Shown here: one piece after another, positions 6,055 to 13,109 of the stretch | Numbering within the stretch: position 1 is the first letter of the stretch | How the letters are laid out: each line of letters begins with the position of its first letter | NCBI GenBank assembly: GCA_019348395.1 | Contig: JAHWJN010000022.1 | Location: 1-13,109 of the forward strand | Direction of reading: 5' to 3' | Source of the DNA: Chloroflexota bacterium | Lineage (GTDB): Bacteria > Chloroflexota > Limnocylindria > QHBO01 | DNA: 13,109 bases | The notes under the pieces: model-generated | Database searches by the model: none | The model's input: the letters and a program-made list of their open reading frames with translations, nothing else | What the model was told of the DNA's origin: nothing | Translations under genes and position numbers: made by a program

Positions 6055-7410
6055 ATGTCACGTTCGATCGTCGCCGTCCTCGTCGGTACCTTCACGCTTC
6101 GCTTCAGCACCGGGCTGACCACCGGCCTGCTCGTCTACTACCTCGCCGGGCTCGAGGAGTACGGAGCCGATGCCGGCGTCGGTCCGTTGGAGGTCGGCTT
6201 CCTCACCGCCACCTTCTACCTCGCCGAGCTGCTCCTCTCGCCACTGTTCGGGATCCTCTCCGACCGGCTCGGGTCGCGCCGGGTGATGCAGTACGGACCG
6301 ATCTTCGGCGCGGTGGCGGTGGTGATGACCGCGCTCACCACCGACCTGTTCCTCCTCGGCATCACGCGGTGGCTGGAGGGCGCCGCGGCCGCGGCCAGCA
6401 TCCCCTCGATCCTGGGCTACATCGCCGGCGCGACGTCGAGTGACGAGGGACTGCGCGGCCGCGTCGTGGCACGCTTCGAGGCGGCCACGCTGGCGGGTCT
6501 CGGCGTCGGCCTGGTGGCGGCGGGCGGGCTCTGGGAGCTGCTGGGGCGGAACGCCTTCTTCCTCAACGCGGCGCTCTACCTCGTCAGCTTCGCGATCTAC
6601 CGGTACGGGGTGACCGAAACGCGCCGGGCCGCTGACACCGAGGAGCTCGGCGTGGGCGGCGCGGGCGCGCACCGGTTCAACCTCGATCGCTACCGTGAGC
6701 TGCTCGCCAGCCGATCGGTCTGGCTGCTCGCGCCGACCTGGATCGCGGTCAACGCGTTCATCGGCGCCTGGACGAGCCAATCGATCTTCCAGCTCGTCAA
6801 CCAGCCGAAGCCCGGCTTCGAGGATCAGCGCCTCATGGGCGGCTACGGGCCGATGGGAATCAGCATCGGGCTCGCGATCGCGATGCTCATCTTCTTCGCC
6901 GGCATCTTCTACTGGGGCAACCGCTTCCGCCGGTTCCGGCGCACCACCATCATGGCCATCGGCATCGTCGGCGGACTGGCGATGATCGGTGCCATCTACG
7001 GGCTGAACCATACGGAGTTCTCCTCGCCGATCATCCAGCTCGGTCTGCTCGGCGTGGCGGCGGCCGGGTTGTTCGTGCTGGCCGGGGCGACCCCGGCCGC
7101 GCTCGGCATGCTCGCCGACATCAGCGAGACGCACCCCGACGACCGGGGCGCGATCATGGGGCTGTACTCCGTCTTCCTGGCGCTCGGGCAGATCACCGGA
7201 TCACTGGTCGGTGGCGGCGCGGCGGAGTGGCAGGGGGTCGACGGCCTGCTGCTCGTTTCCGGGCTGCTCCTGCTCGTGGCGCTGGCGCCGCTCCGCTGGC
7301 TGCGGGCATCGGAGCACCTCGTTCCCGGTGCGGTGCCGTCCGCCGAGCTGGCCGGCGTGCCGGTGACCGCCGGCGATCCGGTTCCGCCTCGGCGACCGGG
7401 ACCCTCCTGA
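6055..7410 (+). CDS. MFS transporter
   Basis: A 451-residue permease with about 12 predicted membrane segments. Motif A of the major facilitator superfamily is clear in the loop between helices 2 and 3: GILSDRLGSRRVM (66-78, with D70 and R71). The helix 4-5 region RWLEGAAAAASIPSILGYIA resembles the drug:proton antiporter motif zone. The middle loop (residues about 195-230) is polar, followed by the second bundle. A second motif-A-like loop (YWGNRFRRFRRTTIM, about 292-306) and a GAIMGLYSVFLALGQITGSLVGG stretch near helix 11 support the fold. The C-terminal 40 residues are Pro/Gly-rich and cytoplasmic. The substrate is unknown; efflux of small molecules is the default guess. A PknB-type kinase follows after 79 bases on the same strand; co-transcription is possible. 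Confidence 0.9.
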   Translation: MSRSIVAVLVGTFTLRFSTGLTTGLLVYYLAGLEEYGADAGVGPLEVGFLTATFYLAELLLSPLFGILSDRLGSRRVMQYGPIFGAVAVVMTALTTDLFLLGITRWLEGAAAAASIPSILGYIAGATSSDEGLRGRVVARFEAATLAGLGVGLVAAGGLWELLGRNAFFLNAALYLVSFAIYRYGVTETRRAADTEELGVGGAGAHRFNLDRYRELLASRSVWLLAPTWIAVNAFIGAWTSQSIFQLVNQPKPGFEDQRLMGGYGPMGISIGLAIAMLIFFAGIFYWGNRFRRFRRTTIMAIGIVGGLAMIGAIYGLNHTEFSSPIIQLGLLGVAAAGLFVLAGATPAALGMLADISETHPDDRGAIMGLYSVFLALGQITGSLVGGGAAEWQGVDGLLLVSGLLLLVALAPLRWLRASEHLVPGAVPSAELAGVPVTAGDPVPPRRPGPS

Positions 7411-7489
7411 ACGCCGCGGACGGCAAACGGCGTCTGGTACGACACCTGCTCAACGCACGCACGATGGAGCACATCCCGACGCCGGATCG

Positions 7490-9046
7490 ATGAGCGCGCC
7501 CCCGGCGTTCATCGGCGAGCGCTATCGCCTGGGCGAGCCGATCGCCCGCGGCGGCATGGCCAGCGTCTACCACGCCCGCGACGAGCGGCTCGACCGGCCG
7601 GTGGCCGTCAAGCTGATGCGCGACGAGCTGGGCGAGGATCGCACCGCCCTGCGGCGGTTCGAGACCGAGGCGCTGCGCGCCGCATCGGTCAACCATCCGA
7701 ACATCGTGGCGGTCTACGACGTCGGCGCCGAGGACGGCGTGCCGTACATCGTCATGGAGCTCATCGAGCGCGGCGACCTGACCGCCGCGCTGGCGGCCGA
7801 TCGCCCGATGTCGGCCGAGCGAGCGACTCGCATCGGCATCGACGTGGCGTCCGCCCTCGAGGCCGCGCACGCGGCCGGAGTCGTCCACCGCGACATCAAG
7901 CCGGGCAACATCCTGCTGGACGCCGACGACCGCGCGCGGGTGGCCGACTTCGGCATCGCCCGAGCCACCGGCGACGAGAGCCTGACCGGGACCGGTGCCA
8001 TGCTCGGCTCGGTCGACTACTTCAGCCCCGAGCAGGCACGCGGCGAGCGAGCGACCGAGGCGAGCGACATCTATGCGCTGGGCGTGGTCCTCTACGAGCT
8101 GCTGACCGGCGAGCGACCATTCTCGGGCGACACGGCCTATGCGGTGGCGACGGCCCGCCTGCGCCGCCCGCCGCCGCCGGTGCGGCAGGCCAATCCTGCG
8201 GTCCCGGCGCCACTCGCCGCGATCGTGGAACGTGCCATGGCGCGCGACCCGGCACAGCGCTTCGAGTCGGCAGCCGACCTGCGCCGAGCCCTCGAGGGGT
8301 GGGCCTCGGACGCGGCTGCCGGCGCGCCGGCGAGGACCGGCACCGCCACGCTCGCTCCGCTCCCGAAGCCCGTGCCGGGGGAGCGGCCGCGCCGGGAGCC
8401 ACGCCGCCGCGGGCTGCCGGTGTGGGCGGCCGGTGCGGCGGCGCTCCTGGTCCTGGCGGTCGTCGGATGGTCGACGATGCGTCTTCTCGGCGGCGGAGAC
8501 GCAGGCGTCGACGAGCCCGTCAGCCCGCTCGACATCATCGTCGGTGTGCCGGGGGGCGAAGCCGAGGAGCCCACGGACAGCCCATCGCCGACGCCGGATC
8601 CGACCCCCACCGCCTCCCCGCCCAGCCCGACTCCCAGCCCGGAGCCGATCCCCGACCCGACCACGGCACAGGCGCCGGCGCCGAACCCTGCACCCACGAC
8701 GCCCGCCCCGGCGGCCGCGGGGCCGGTGGCATTGGCCGGTCCGGACGACGCCGTGGCGGCCTTCTACCGATTCGTGACCGACGGTGCCTTCGACGCCGCG
8801 TACGCGCTATGGAGCGCCCACATGAAGGCAACCTACCCTCGCCAGGAGAACCTCGACGATCGCTTCGCCAACACCGCCTCGATCACGTTCTCGCAGCTGA
8901 GCGTGGCGAGCCGCTCCGGAGACGCCGCGACCGTGCAGGCCAACTTCACCGAGCGCTACGACGGCGGCGGCAGCCGCGAGTTCATCGGCTACTGGCGCCT
9001 GGTGCGCGTCGACGGTTCATGGCTCCTCGACGAACCGAATTACTGA
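7490..9046 (+). CDS. PknB-type Ser/Thr protein kinase with external domain
   Basis: A 518-residue membrane-bound Hanks-type kinase with all catalytic elements. The P-loop is IARGGMASVY (18-27), the ATP-binding Lys is K41 in PVAVKLM, a helix-C Glu is in FETEALRAA (58 or 60), the catalytic loop is HRDIKPGN (133-140), DFG is at 153-155, the activation loop ends in YFSPEQARGE (177-186), and SDIYALGVVLYELLTG (192-207) is in the C-lobe. A basic juxtamembrane stretch precedes one transmembrane helix (about 311-328). Outside follow a Pro/Thr/Ser stalk (about 360-410) and a small domain (417-518, DDAVAAFYRFVTDGAFDAAY to SWLLDEPNY) resembling an NTF2-like fold, not PASTA repeats. This suggests sensing something other than peptidoglycan fragments; the ligand is unknown. 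The start codon ATG 7490 lacks a strong ribosome site but gives the standard kinase N-terminus. Confidence 0.94.
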   Translation: MSAPPAFIGERYRLGEPIARGGMASVYHARDERLDRPVAVKLMRDELGEDRTALRRFETEALRAASVNHPNIVAVYDVGAEDGVPYIVMELIERGDLTAALAADRPMSAERATRIGIDVASALEAAHAAGVVHRDIKPGNILLDADDRARVADFGIARATGDESLTGTGAMLGSVDYFSPEQARGERATEASDIYALGVVLYELLTGERPFSGDTAYAVATARLRRPPPPVRQANPAVPAPLAAIVERAMARDPAQRFESAADLRRALEGWASDAAAGAPARTGTATLAPLPKPVPGERPRREPRRRGLPVWAAGAAALLVLAVVGWSTMRLLGGGDAGVDEPVSPLDIIVGVPGGEAEEPTDSPSPTPDPTPTASPPSPTPSPEPIPDPTTAQAPAPNPAPTTPAPAAAGPVALAGPDDAVAAFYRFVTDGAFDAAYALWSAHMKATYPRQENLDDRFANTASITFSQLSVASRSGDAATVQANFTERYDGGGSREFIGYWRLVRVDGSWLLDEPNY

Positions 9047-9071
9047 GGCTCGGCCGGAGCCGCGGCCCGCT

Positions 9072-9090
9072 GGCACGCAGTGTGCCTTTT
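9072..9090 (+). terminator. Intrinsic terminator after the kinase gene
   Basis: GGCAC (9072-9076) pairs with GTGCC (9082-9086), plus a possible inner G-T pair, and is followed directly by TTTT (9087-9090). This is the only hairpin in the window with an adjacent T-run. A weaker GGCTC/GAGCC stem (9047-9061) starts right after the kinase stop. It lies only 23 bases before the next start codon. Confidence 0.5.
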
Positions 9091-9113
9091 CCGCGGGAGG
9101 AGGTATCCCATCC

Positions 9114-9335
9114 ATGAATGAGCGCAGCGCCAACGTCAGCCAGGGCGAGACCATGGGGCAGGACCAGGAGCCCCGCGAAGCGGGTGATGCCGACCCGGCC
9201 GTCCGCGACCCCCGACCCGATGGACCCATGAATCAGCCCGTGGACCCGGACGCGGCCAGCGAGGAGTTCGGCGAGAGCCCGGACGCGGCCTACGGTCAGC
9301 GCGAGGAGCAGTCGGAGACGACGTCCGACCGCTGA
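9114..9335 (+). CDS. Small acidic, probably disordered protein
   Basis: A 73-residue hypothetical protein, rich in Glu, Asp, Pro, Gln, Ser and Ala and lacking Cys, Trp, Leu and Ile, so a folded core is unlikely. It is very acidic and has no signal peptide or membrane helix. Despite the low-complexity sequence it is probably real: a nearly perfect Shine-Dalgarno AGGAGGT (9098-9104, within GGGAGGAGGT) precedes ATG 9114 by nine bases, the strongest ribosome site in the window, suggesting high translation. The composition recalls small stress- or desiccation-related hydrophilic proteins, but no family is recognised. It follows the kinase by 67 bases with a terminator-like hairpin between, so it probably has its own promoter or depends on read-through. 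It converges on the glycosyltransferase gene. Confidence 0.65.
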   Translation: MNERSANVSQGETMGQDQEPREAGDADPAVRDPRPDGPMNQPVDPDAASEEFGESPDAAYGQREEQSETTSDR

Positions 9336-9352
9336 GTCGACGCGCCGCCCCG

Positions 9353-9375
9353 GAGCAAGACGCTGGCCCTTGCTC
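9353..9375. terminator. Hairpin between convergent small protein and glycosyltransferase
   Basis: GAGCAAG (9353-9359) pairs perfectly with CTTGCTC (9369-9375) around a 9-base loop. A second small hairpin, TCGGG/CCCGA (9403-9416), lies just past the end of the opposite-strand glycosyltransferase. Neither has a clear T-tract; placement between convergent stops supports a terminator role. Confidence 0.45.
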
Positions 9376-9425
9376 AGCCGACGGATGTTGATCGATGGGT
9401 GGTCGGGGCTACCCGATGCTCTCGC

Positions 9426-11090
9426 TCAGGCCCGAAACGTGCGGATGACGGCCCGCACCGCTCTCCGCGCGCGACCCGGCAGTCTGGAGCGCAGTGCATT
9501 CAGCACACTTGAGCGCGTGATGCGCCACCCAACATCCGGCACCGGCGGGGCGATTACGAGCTCGGGCCCGTCGGAGCGGCGCACCTTCAGGGCGAGGTTC
9601 CCGGCCGCCGTAACGTAGGCCGAGACTGCGGCCATGGCATCCAGCGGTGGCGGATGGCCGCCAGGCAGGCGACGGCGCCGGGCGAACCCTGCGCACGCGA
9701 GGTTCGCGAACAAGTCCCACGTCCCGGAGCTCAGCGGTCCACCGGCGGCGACCGTTGCCAAGTCGAAGGACGCTGTCACGCCACCCCGCGACCGGACGTC
9801 GTCCGCCCCAGACTCGAGCCTCCACGGAACGCGATGCTCGAAGAACGTCGCGGACGCGCGATGGCGGAGGATGATCGTGACCGCGGCCTCGCCGAGGGTG
9901 TCAGTGGCGTCGAGATCTTCCGGCTGCAGCTCGCCGCCGAAGCCCATCGACTCCGGCGGGGCCCAATACTGGCGCCCGTCTTTCGTCACGAACCGGAGAG
10001 GCTGAGCCGAAGGATCGAGGAGCGCCACGGACAGCGCCACCTTCATACGGGTGCCGTCGAGCGCGACTGATGTCGTTTCCACGCGTGCCTCCACTCCATC
10101 GAGGAACGTGGCGCCCGCAACCAAGAGCCGCCGGTTGCCGGAGCGCACCGCACGCGCCGTCATTCGGTAGCGGACCGGCAGCAGCGCATCGAGCCGCGGG
10201 GAGAACCGATCCTCGACGATTCGGCCGATTTCGCCCAACAGCGACGCAGCTGGCGGCGCAAGGATCGCCAGTTGCCAGCGCTGCCCACGCAGCTTGTGCA
10301 GCGTCTTCGAGAGATACCAGTGGACGTAGAGCCGATCCCGCAACGACCCGGGCTTGGTATTGCGGTCGACGATATCGAGGATTTCACGCATGTTGCCGTA
10401 GTAGCCGACCGGATCGATCCTCGAGTGAGTGGCGTTTTGGCGCTCGGGGCGCTCCGTCCAGTGGTAGCACGGGTAATCGGCCAGGATCATGATCCGGCGC
10501 GCCGCGAAGTAGCACTGGACGACAAAGTGGTGATCCTCGAGCCGGCGCCGGCCCTCCGGAAATCGAATTCCGTGCTCAACGAGCATCGATCGGCGAAAGA
10601 GTTTGTGCGGCGTCAGCAGATGGAGGAGCGGATCTGCGCCCAGCCGGGCATCGTCGACGTTCCTGGCGAAAAGCTCGAGCGGTACACCAAACCCATGGCC
10701 GATCTCCTTGCCGATGACGACATCAGCCTCTCCCTCATCGGCACGGTCAGCCAGCCGCTCGAGCGCCTCGGGCGTGAGCCAGTCGTCGTGATCGACGATG
10801 TAGATGTACCGCCCTGTTGCCGCGTCGATTCCGATGTTGCGGGGGCGTCCAGGCCAGCCGGAGTTCGGGATGTGAATTGCCGTGACATTCGCGTGGGCCT
10901 CGGCAAGCTCGTCGATCTGACGCCCGCTTCCGTCAGTCGAGCCATCGTCGACGAAGATCACCTCCCAGGCGGCCGCCGGGAGTGTCTGCCATCGCAACGA
11001 ATCGAACAGGCGCTGCAAGAGCGGTCCAGGGTTGTAGACCGCGACGACGACGCTGACCCGAAGCCCGCTCGCGTGGATGCGGTCGGTCAC
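9426..11090 (-). CDS. Family 2 glycosyltransferase with large C-terminal region
   Basis: A 554-residue protein with an N-terminal GT-A domain that transfers sugar from a nucleotide-sugar donor. Motifs are VSVVVAVYN (12-20), EVIFVDDGSTDGS (43-55), GRPRNIGIDAATGRYI (81-96), the metal-binding VDHDDW (99-104) and RLEDHHFV (183-190) with the ED catalytic-base position. A helical part (about 225-300) and a long beta-rich region (about 310-520) follow; the end (RSRLPGRARRAVRAVIR) is basic and may contact membrane or acidic polymer. This architecture recalls wall-teichoic-acid glycosyltransferases such as TarS and TarP, so decoration of a surface polymer is plausible but unproven. The start is uncertain: GTG 11090 is chosen because the GT-A fold begins ten residues later, and TACGGT (11108-11103) could be its -10 box. 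The frame stays open to 11177. Confidence 0.87.
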   Translation of the reverse strand: MTDRIHASGLRVSVVVAVYNPGPLLQRLFDSLRWQTLPAAAWEVIFVDDGSTDGSGRQIDELAEAHANVTAIHIPNSGWPGRPRNIGIDAATGRYIYIVDHDDWLTPEALERLADRADEGEADVVIGKEIGHGFGVPLELFARNVDDARLGADPLLHLLTPHKLFRRSMLVEHGIRFPEGRRRLEDHHFVVQCYFAARRIMILADYPCYHWTERPERQNATHSRIDPVGYYGNMREILDIVDRNTKPGSLRDRLYVHWYLSKTLHKLRGQRWQLAILAPPAASLLGEIGRIVEDRFSPRLDALLPVRYRMTARAVRSGNRRLLVAGATFLDGVEARVETTSVALDGTRMKVALSVALLDPSAQPLRFVTKDGRQYWAPPESMGFGGELQPEDLDATDTLGEAAVTIILRHRASATFFEHRVPWRLESGADDVRSRGGVTASFDLATVAAGGPLSSGTWDLFANLACAGFARRRRLPGGHPPPLDAMAAVSAYVTAAGNLALKVRRSDGPELVIAPPVPDVGWRITRSSVLNALRSRLPGRARRAVRAVIRTFRA

Positions 11091-11650
11091 GACCCGCTCA
11101 CCACCGTATGGCGCGCATCCGCGTCGCCATCTCGTGCGGGTCCCTCCTCGAGAGGGTTCCGCCACTGCAGCTCGCACTGCAGCACCGCCGAGACCGCCGC
11201 GTGCTGGTGGCGCTGAACCTCCCGAACTCGTGAAGCGGTAGACCGCACGATGTCTGGTTGCCTGGCGCCTCGAATGTGCTGGACCGCCGGCACGATGTCT
11301 CCATGTCCGGCATGATACGAAAGGCCATCCGCCTGCTGCCTCGGCGCTGTGCCTGGCCCGGGGAGCGCCGTCCGTGGCTGCGGCGCCCGAGCACCGAGCC
11401 GCATCGCTACTCGACGTACCCGGCTCGAGTGCCTGGCCGAGTCAGATTCGTCGGCCGATCACCATTGCGTGGACGACCACCACCACTCTCCGAGCCGAGA
11501 TGCGGCGCCACTCCAGCGACCGCCCGTCGTCGCGGCCCCGAACCGCATTCCCGTCACGCGGTAGTGCCATGCGAGACGGCTCCCCAGGTACTGCGCGTCG
11601 GATCACTACCGAATCTCCCTTCGGTTCGTAGACGCTGCTAGGCTGGACAG
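11091..11650. other. Gene-free divergent interval between glycosyltransferase and methyltransferase
   Basis: This 560-base interval contains several short open frames on both strands, but none has a recognisable domain, ribosome site or plausible protein composition. It must hold the promoters of both flanking genes. Also present are CACTGCAG twice (11163-11170 and 11175-11182), GCACGATGTCT twice (11245-11255 and 11290-11300) and a small hairpin ACCGAA/TTCGGT (11608-11625). A decayed gene is possible; a minus-strand stretch near 11445-11500 reads RRVVVVVHAMVIG, which looks like a first beta strand, but stops soon after. Confidence 0.5.
11639..11644 (+). promoter_or_regulatory. -10 box directly before methyltransferase start
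   Basis: TAGGCT ends 6 bases before GTG 11651, implying a leaderless transcript. No good -35 is found at 17 bases; the region there is occupied by the ACCGAA/TTCGGT hairpin (11608-11625), which might bind an activator. Confidence 0.4.
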
Positions 11651-12754
11651 GTGACGGACGGCGGACCGGTGGCACTGCTCCAGCACGCGAAGCGAACCGC
11701 GATGAGGGCGGCGGCCGGTGGTGTGCTATGGACGCTGCGCCACCTGCCGCTCGGCTTCCGTGCCGAACGAACACTCCTGCGCCGCAGCTGGCAGTCAGGG
11801 TCGGCCGACATGCTGGACGCGTACCTCGTGTCGGGCTACCAGAACCCTCGGGTCAACGTCCAGAGCATCCTTGTGCGCCACGCGTTGCTGGCGCGCCTCC
11901 TCGGTCCGGCCGCCGCGGCCGCCATGGAGGAGGAGATCGACTGGGCCATCGAGCTGAACGAGGTCCTGCGCCGTCGTGCCGCCGAGCTCGGCGTGAAGAT
12001 GGCGGCGTACCGGGACCCGGTGAAGCACGCGGCCGTGCGCCGCGTCGACGCCGCCATCGCGGAGCGCGACCACGAGTTCACCGATCGCTGGCGCCAGCGG
12101 CTCGACCGGCTGGAGACCGACCCGATCTCGGTCATCGAGTTCGCGTGCGGGTCAGCCAATGACTACCGCGCCTTCGCGGCGGCGGGGCTCGGACCGCATC
12201 TCGACTACCTTGGCATCGACCTCTCCGAGAAGAACATCGCCAACGCCCGCAGGCGTCATCCCGAGGCGCGATGGGAGGTCGGTGACATCCTCGACCTCTC
12301 GCACGACGACCGGGCTTTCGACTACGTCGTCGCTTCCGACATCTTCGAGCACCTGTCGATCGAGGCCATGGAGCATGCGCTGGCCGAGGCCATGCGGCTG
12401 GCGCAGGACGGGGTCATCCTGACCTTCTTCAACATGGCCGATGCGCCCGACCACGAGGTGCGCCGCGTCCGCGCATACCACTGGAACACGCTGAGCAGGG
12501 AGCGCATCGAGGCTCAACTCGAGGCGGCGGGGTTCGGGGCGCGGCTGACCCTGCCGATCGCCCGCTGGCTCCGAACGGTCCACGGCTACGGGCACTCCTA
12601 CAACCAGCACGCCTGGACGATCATCGCCGAGCGGGTGCCGCGTATCATCGACGTGCTGCCGCACCGGCTCGAGCACCCCCACGGATCGGACCGAGGGCGA
12701 GACCGTGGGACCTACGTACGGAGTGACGAACGGGGCGAGACCGACGAGCACTGA
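11651..12754 (+). CDS. SAM-dependent class I methyltransferase with helical N-terminal extension
   Basis: A 367-residue protein. Residues 1-155 are mostly helical, charged and of no recognised family. The Rossmann methyltransferase domain starts near residue 158: motif I ISVIEFACGSANDYRAF (159-175), the acidic residue binding the SAM ribose in YLGIDLSEKNI (187-197, D190), motif II around RWEVGDILDL (207-216) and FDYVVASDIFEHLS (223-236), then VILTFFN (255-261). EFACGSANDYR replaces the usual DLGCGxG, as in various small-molecule and sugar methyltransferases. The closing part has HGYGHSYNQHAWTIIAE (311-327), and the last 25 residues are charged and low complexity. The acceptor is unknown; beside a glycosyltransferase, a glycan or glycolipid is a reasonable guess. 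GTG 11651 fits the -10 box at 11639. It converges on the TrpB-like gene. Confidence 0.85.
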   Translation: MTDGGPVALLQHAKRTAMRAAAGGVLWTLRHLPLGFRAERTLLRRSWQSGSADMLDAYLVSGYQNPRVNVQSILVRHALLARLLGPAAAAAMEEEIDWAIELNEVLRRRAAELGVKMAAYRDPVKHAAVRRVDAAIAERDHEFTDRWRQRLDRLETDPISVIEFACGSANDYRAFAAAGLGPHLDYLGIDLSEKNIANARRRHPEARWEVGDILDLSHDDRAFDYVVASDIFEHLSIEAMEHALAEAMRLAQDGVILTFFNMADAPDHEVRRVRAYHWNTLSRERIEAQLEAAGFGARLTLPIARWLRTVHGYGHSYNQHAWTIIAERVPRIIDVLPHRLEHPHGSDRGRDRGTYVRSDERGETDEH

Positions 12755-12790
12755 ACCCGTCGGCTCGGCTCACGCAGGAAGAAACTCGGC

Positions 12791-12810
12791 GCCGGGCGGT
12801 ACCGCCCGGC
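12791..12810. terminator. Perfect 20-bp palindrome between convergent genes
   Basis: The arm GCCGGGCG closes a GTAC loop with CGCCCGGC, giving a very stable 8-bp GC stem. Read on the minus strand it is followed within about 6 bases by TTTCTT (12785-12780), so it is best placed to end the TrpB-like transcript and may serve the methyltransferase too. Confidence 0.6.
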
Positions 12811-12825
12811 CCCTCCTGCGCTAGC

Positions 12826-12840
12826 CCGGAGAGCCTCCGG
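12826..12840 (-). terminator. Second hairpin abutting the TrpB-like stop codon
   Basis: CCGGAG (12826-12831) pairs with CTCCGG (12835-12840) around AGC, directly after the minus-strand stop (12841-12843). Together with the palindrome at 12791-12810 it makes a double hairpin at the 3' end of the TrpB-like gene. Confidence 0.4.
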
Positions 12841-13109
12841 TCAGCGCTCGACGTCCGAGAGTGACCCCGACAGGTACGCGTCGTAGGCGGCCATGTCGAA
12901 GTGGCCGTGGCCCGACAGGTTGAACAGGATGACCCGTTCCTCTCCCGCTTCCCGCGCCTCGAGCGCCTCGTCGATGGCGCCTCGGATGGCATGCGACGAC
13001 TCCGGCGCCGGGACGATGCCCTCGGCTCGCGCAAACTGCACCGCCGCCTCGAAGCACGTCGTCTGCTGGTAGGCCCTGGCCTCGATCAGGCCCTGGTCGT
13101 ACAGGTGCG
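12841..13109 (-). CDS. trpB: TrpB-like PLP-dependent enzyme, C-terminal part (TrpB2 type)
   Basis: Only the last 89 complete codons are inside the window; the start lies beyond the right edge. The visible sequence, YDQGLIEARAYQQTTCFEAA then FARAEGIVPAPESSHAIRGA and VILFNLSGHGHFDMAAYDAY, matches the end of the tryptophan synthase beta chain-like proteins of the TrpB2 group. In these PLP enzymes the SGHGxxD segment and the PAPExxHA segment are near the active site and cofactor phosphate region. TrpB2 proteins convert indole and serine to tryptophan and often act without TrpA; some lineages use them as the only or second TrpB. The lysine that binds PLP and the glycine-rich phosphate loop are outside the window. 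A GTG at 13041 is internal and not the start. Confidence 0.9.
   Translation of the reverse strand, partial: HLYDQGLIEARAYQQTTCFEAAVQFARAEGIVPAPESSHAIRGAIDEALEAREAGEERVILFNLSGHGHFDMAAYDAYLSGSLSDVER

Noticed and set aside
4890..6122. A 410-codon minus-strand frame opposite the fused membrane gene.
   Set aside because: The plus strand has membrane helices and a good promoter; the antisense translation is low-complexity Arg/Gly/Asp sequence.
7411..7433. ACGCCG/CGGCGT hairpin after the MFS transporter as a terminator.
   Set aside because: Only six pairs, an 11-base loop and no T-run; such stems are common by chance at this GC content.
7464..7493. A tiny frame MEHIPTPDR whose stop overlaps the kinase start.
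   Set aside because: Nine codons with no ribosome site; translational coupling is conceivable but unsupported.
8299..9117. A 272-codon plus-strand frame shifted within the kinase gene.
   Set aside because: It is Arg/Gly/Pro-rich, overlaps the kinase C-terminal half in another frame and lacks any motif.
10272..11216. A 314-codon plus-strand frame opposite the glycosyltransferase.
   Set aside because: The GT-A motifs are on the minus strand; the plus frame has no domain or ribosome site.
11258..11641. A 127-codon plus-strand frame in the gene-free interval.
   Set aside because: Arg/Pro/Ser-rich translation without hydrophobic core, ribosome site or family resemblance.

Overview
The window is GC-rich (very roughly 70% by eye), densely packed bacterial DNA. 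It reads as a chromosomal segment from a GC-rich soil or freshwater lineage. The gene set (a TrpB-like enzyme of the TrpB2 type, an AMIN-like secreted protein, a PknB kinase with a Pro-rich stalk and a small external domain, several rapidly diverging membrane proteins) and the promoter style fit Chloroflexota such as Limnocylindria-like clades; a GC-rich actinobacterium is the main alternative. This placement is an inference. No tRNA, rRNA, CRISPR array or insertion sequence was recognised.

Layout. 3-506 (+) is the end of a secreted AMIN-like protein, meeting tail to tail a metal-dependent amidohydrolase (517-1722, -). That gene is divergent from a cyclophilin peptidyl-prolyl isomerase (1796-2302, +), which converges on a 54-residue zinc-ribbon protein (2351-2515, -) with a strong hairpin between them. 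A 196-base divergent region holds paired inverted repeats, a long hairpin and a repeat-like pyrimidine tract leading into an MFS-like permease (2712-4061, +). Next comes a compact redox-looking operon: an ArsR-family repressor (4122-4418) with a perfect palindromic operator in its own promoter spacer, and thioredoxin (4447-4794). Downstream are a membrane protein fused to an exported domain (4953-6005), an MFS transporter (6055-7410), a PknB-type Ser/Thr kinase (7490-9046) and a small acidic protein (9114-9335).

The right part is a surface-glycan-like patch: a family 2 glycosyltransferase (9426-11090, -), a 560-base gene-free divergent interval, and a SAM-dependent methyltransferase (11651-12754, +). 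It ends by convergence on the C-terminal 89 codons of a TrpB-like enzyme (12841 to the right edge, -).

The most interesting signals are (1) the arsR-trx operon, with an operator exactly filling a 17-bp promoter spacer and Cys positions suggestive of thiol sensing; (2) a recurring arrangement in which a TANNNT-like -10 box ends 6-9 bases before a start codon, implying many leaderless mRNAs next to a few genes with strong Shine-Dalgarno sites; (3) the fusion of a Trp-operon-associated-like four-helix membrane domain to an exported Cys-containing domain; and (4) the structured, repeat-like leader in front of the first permease.
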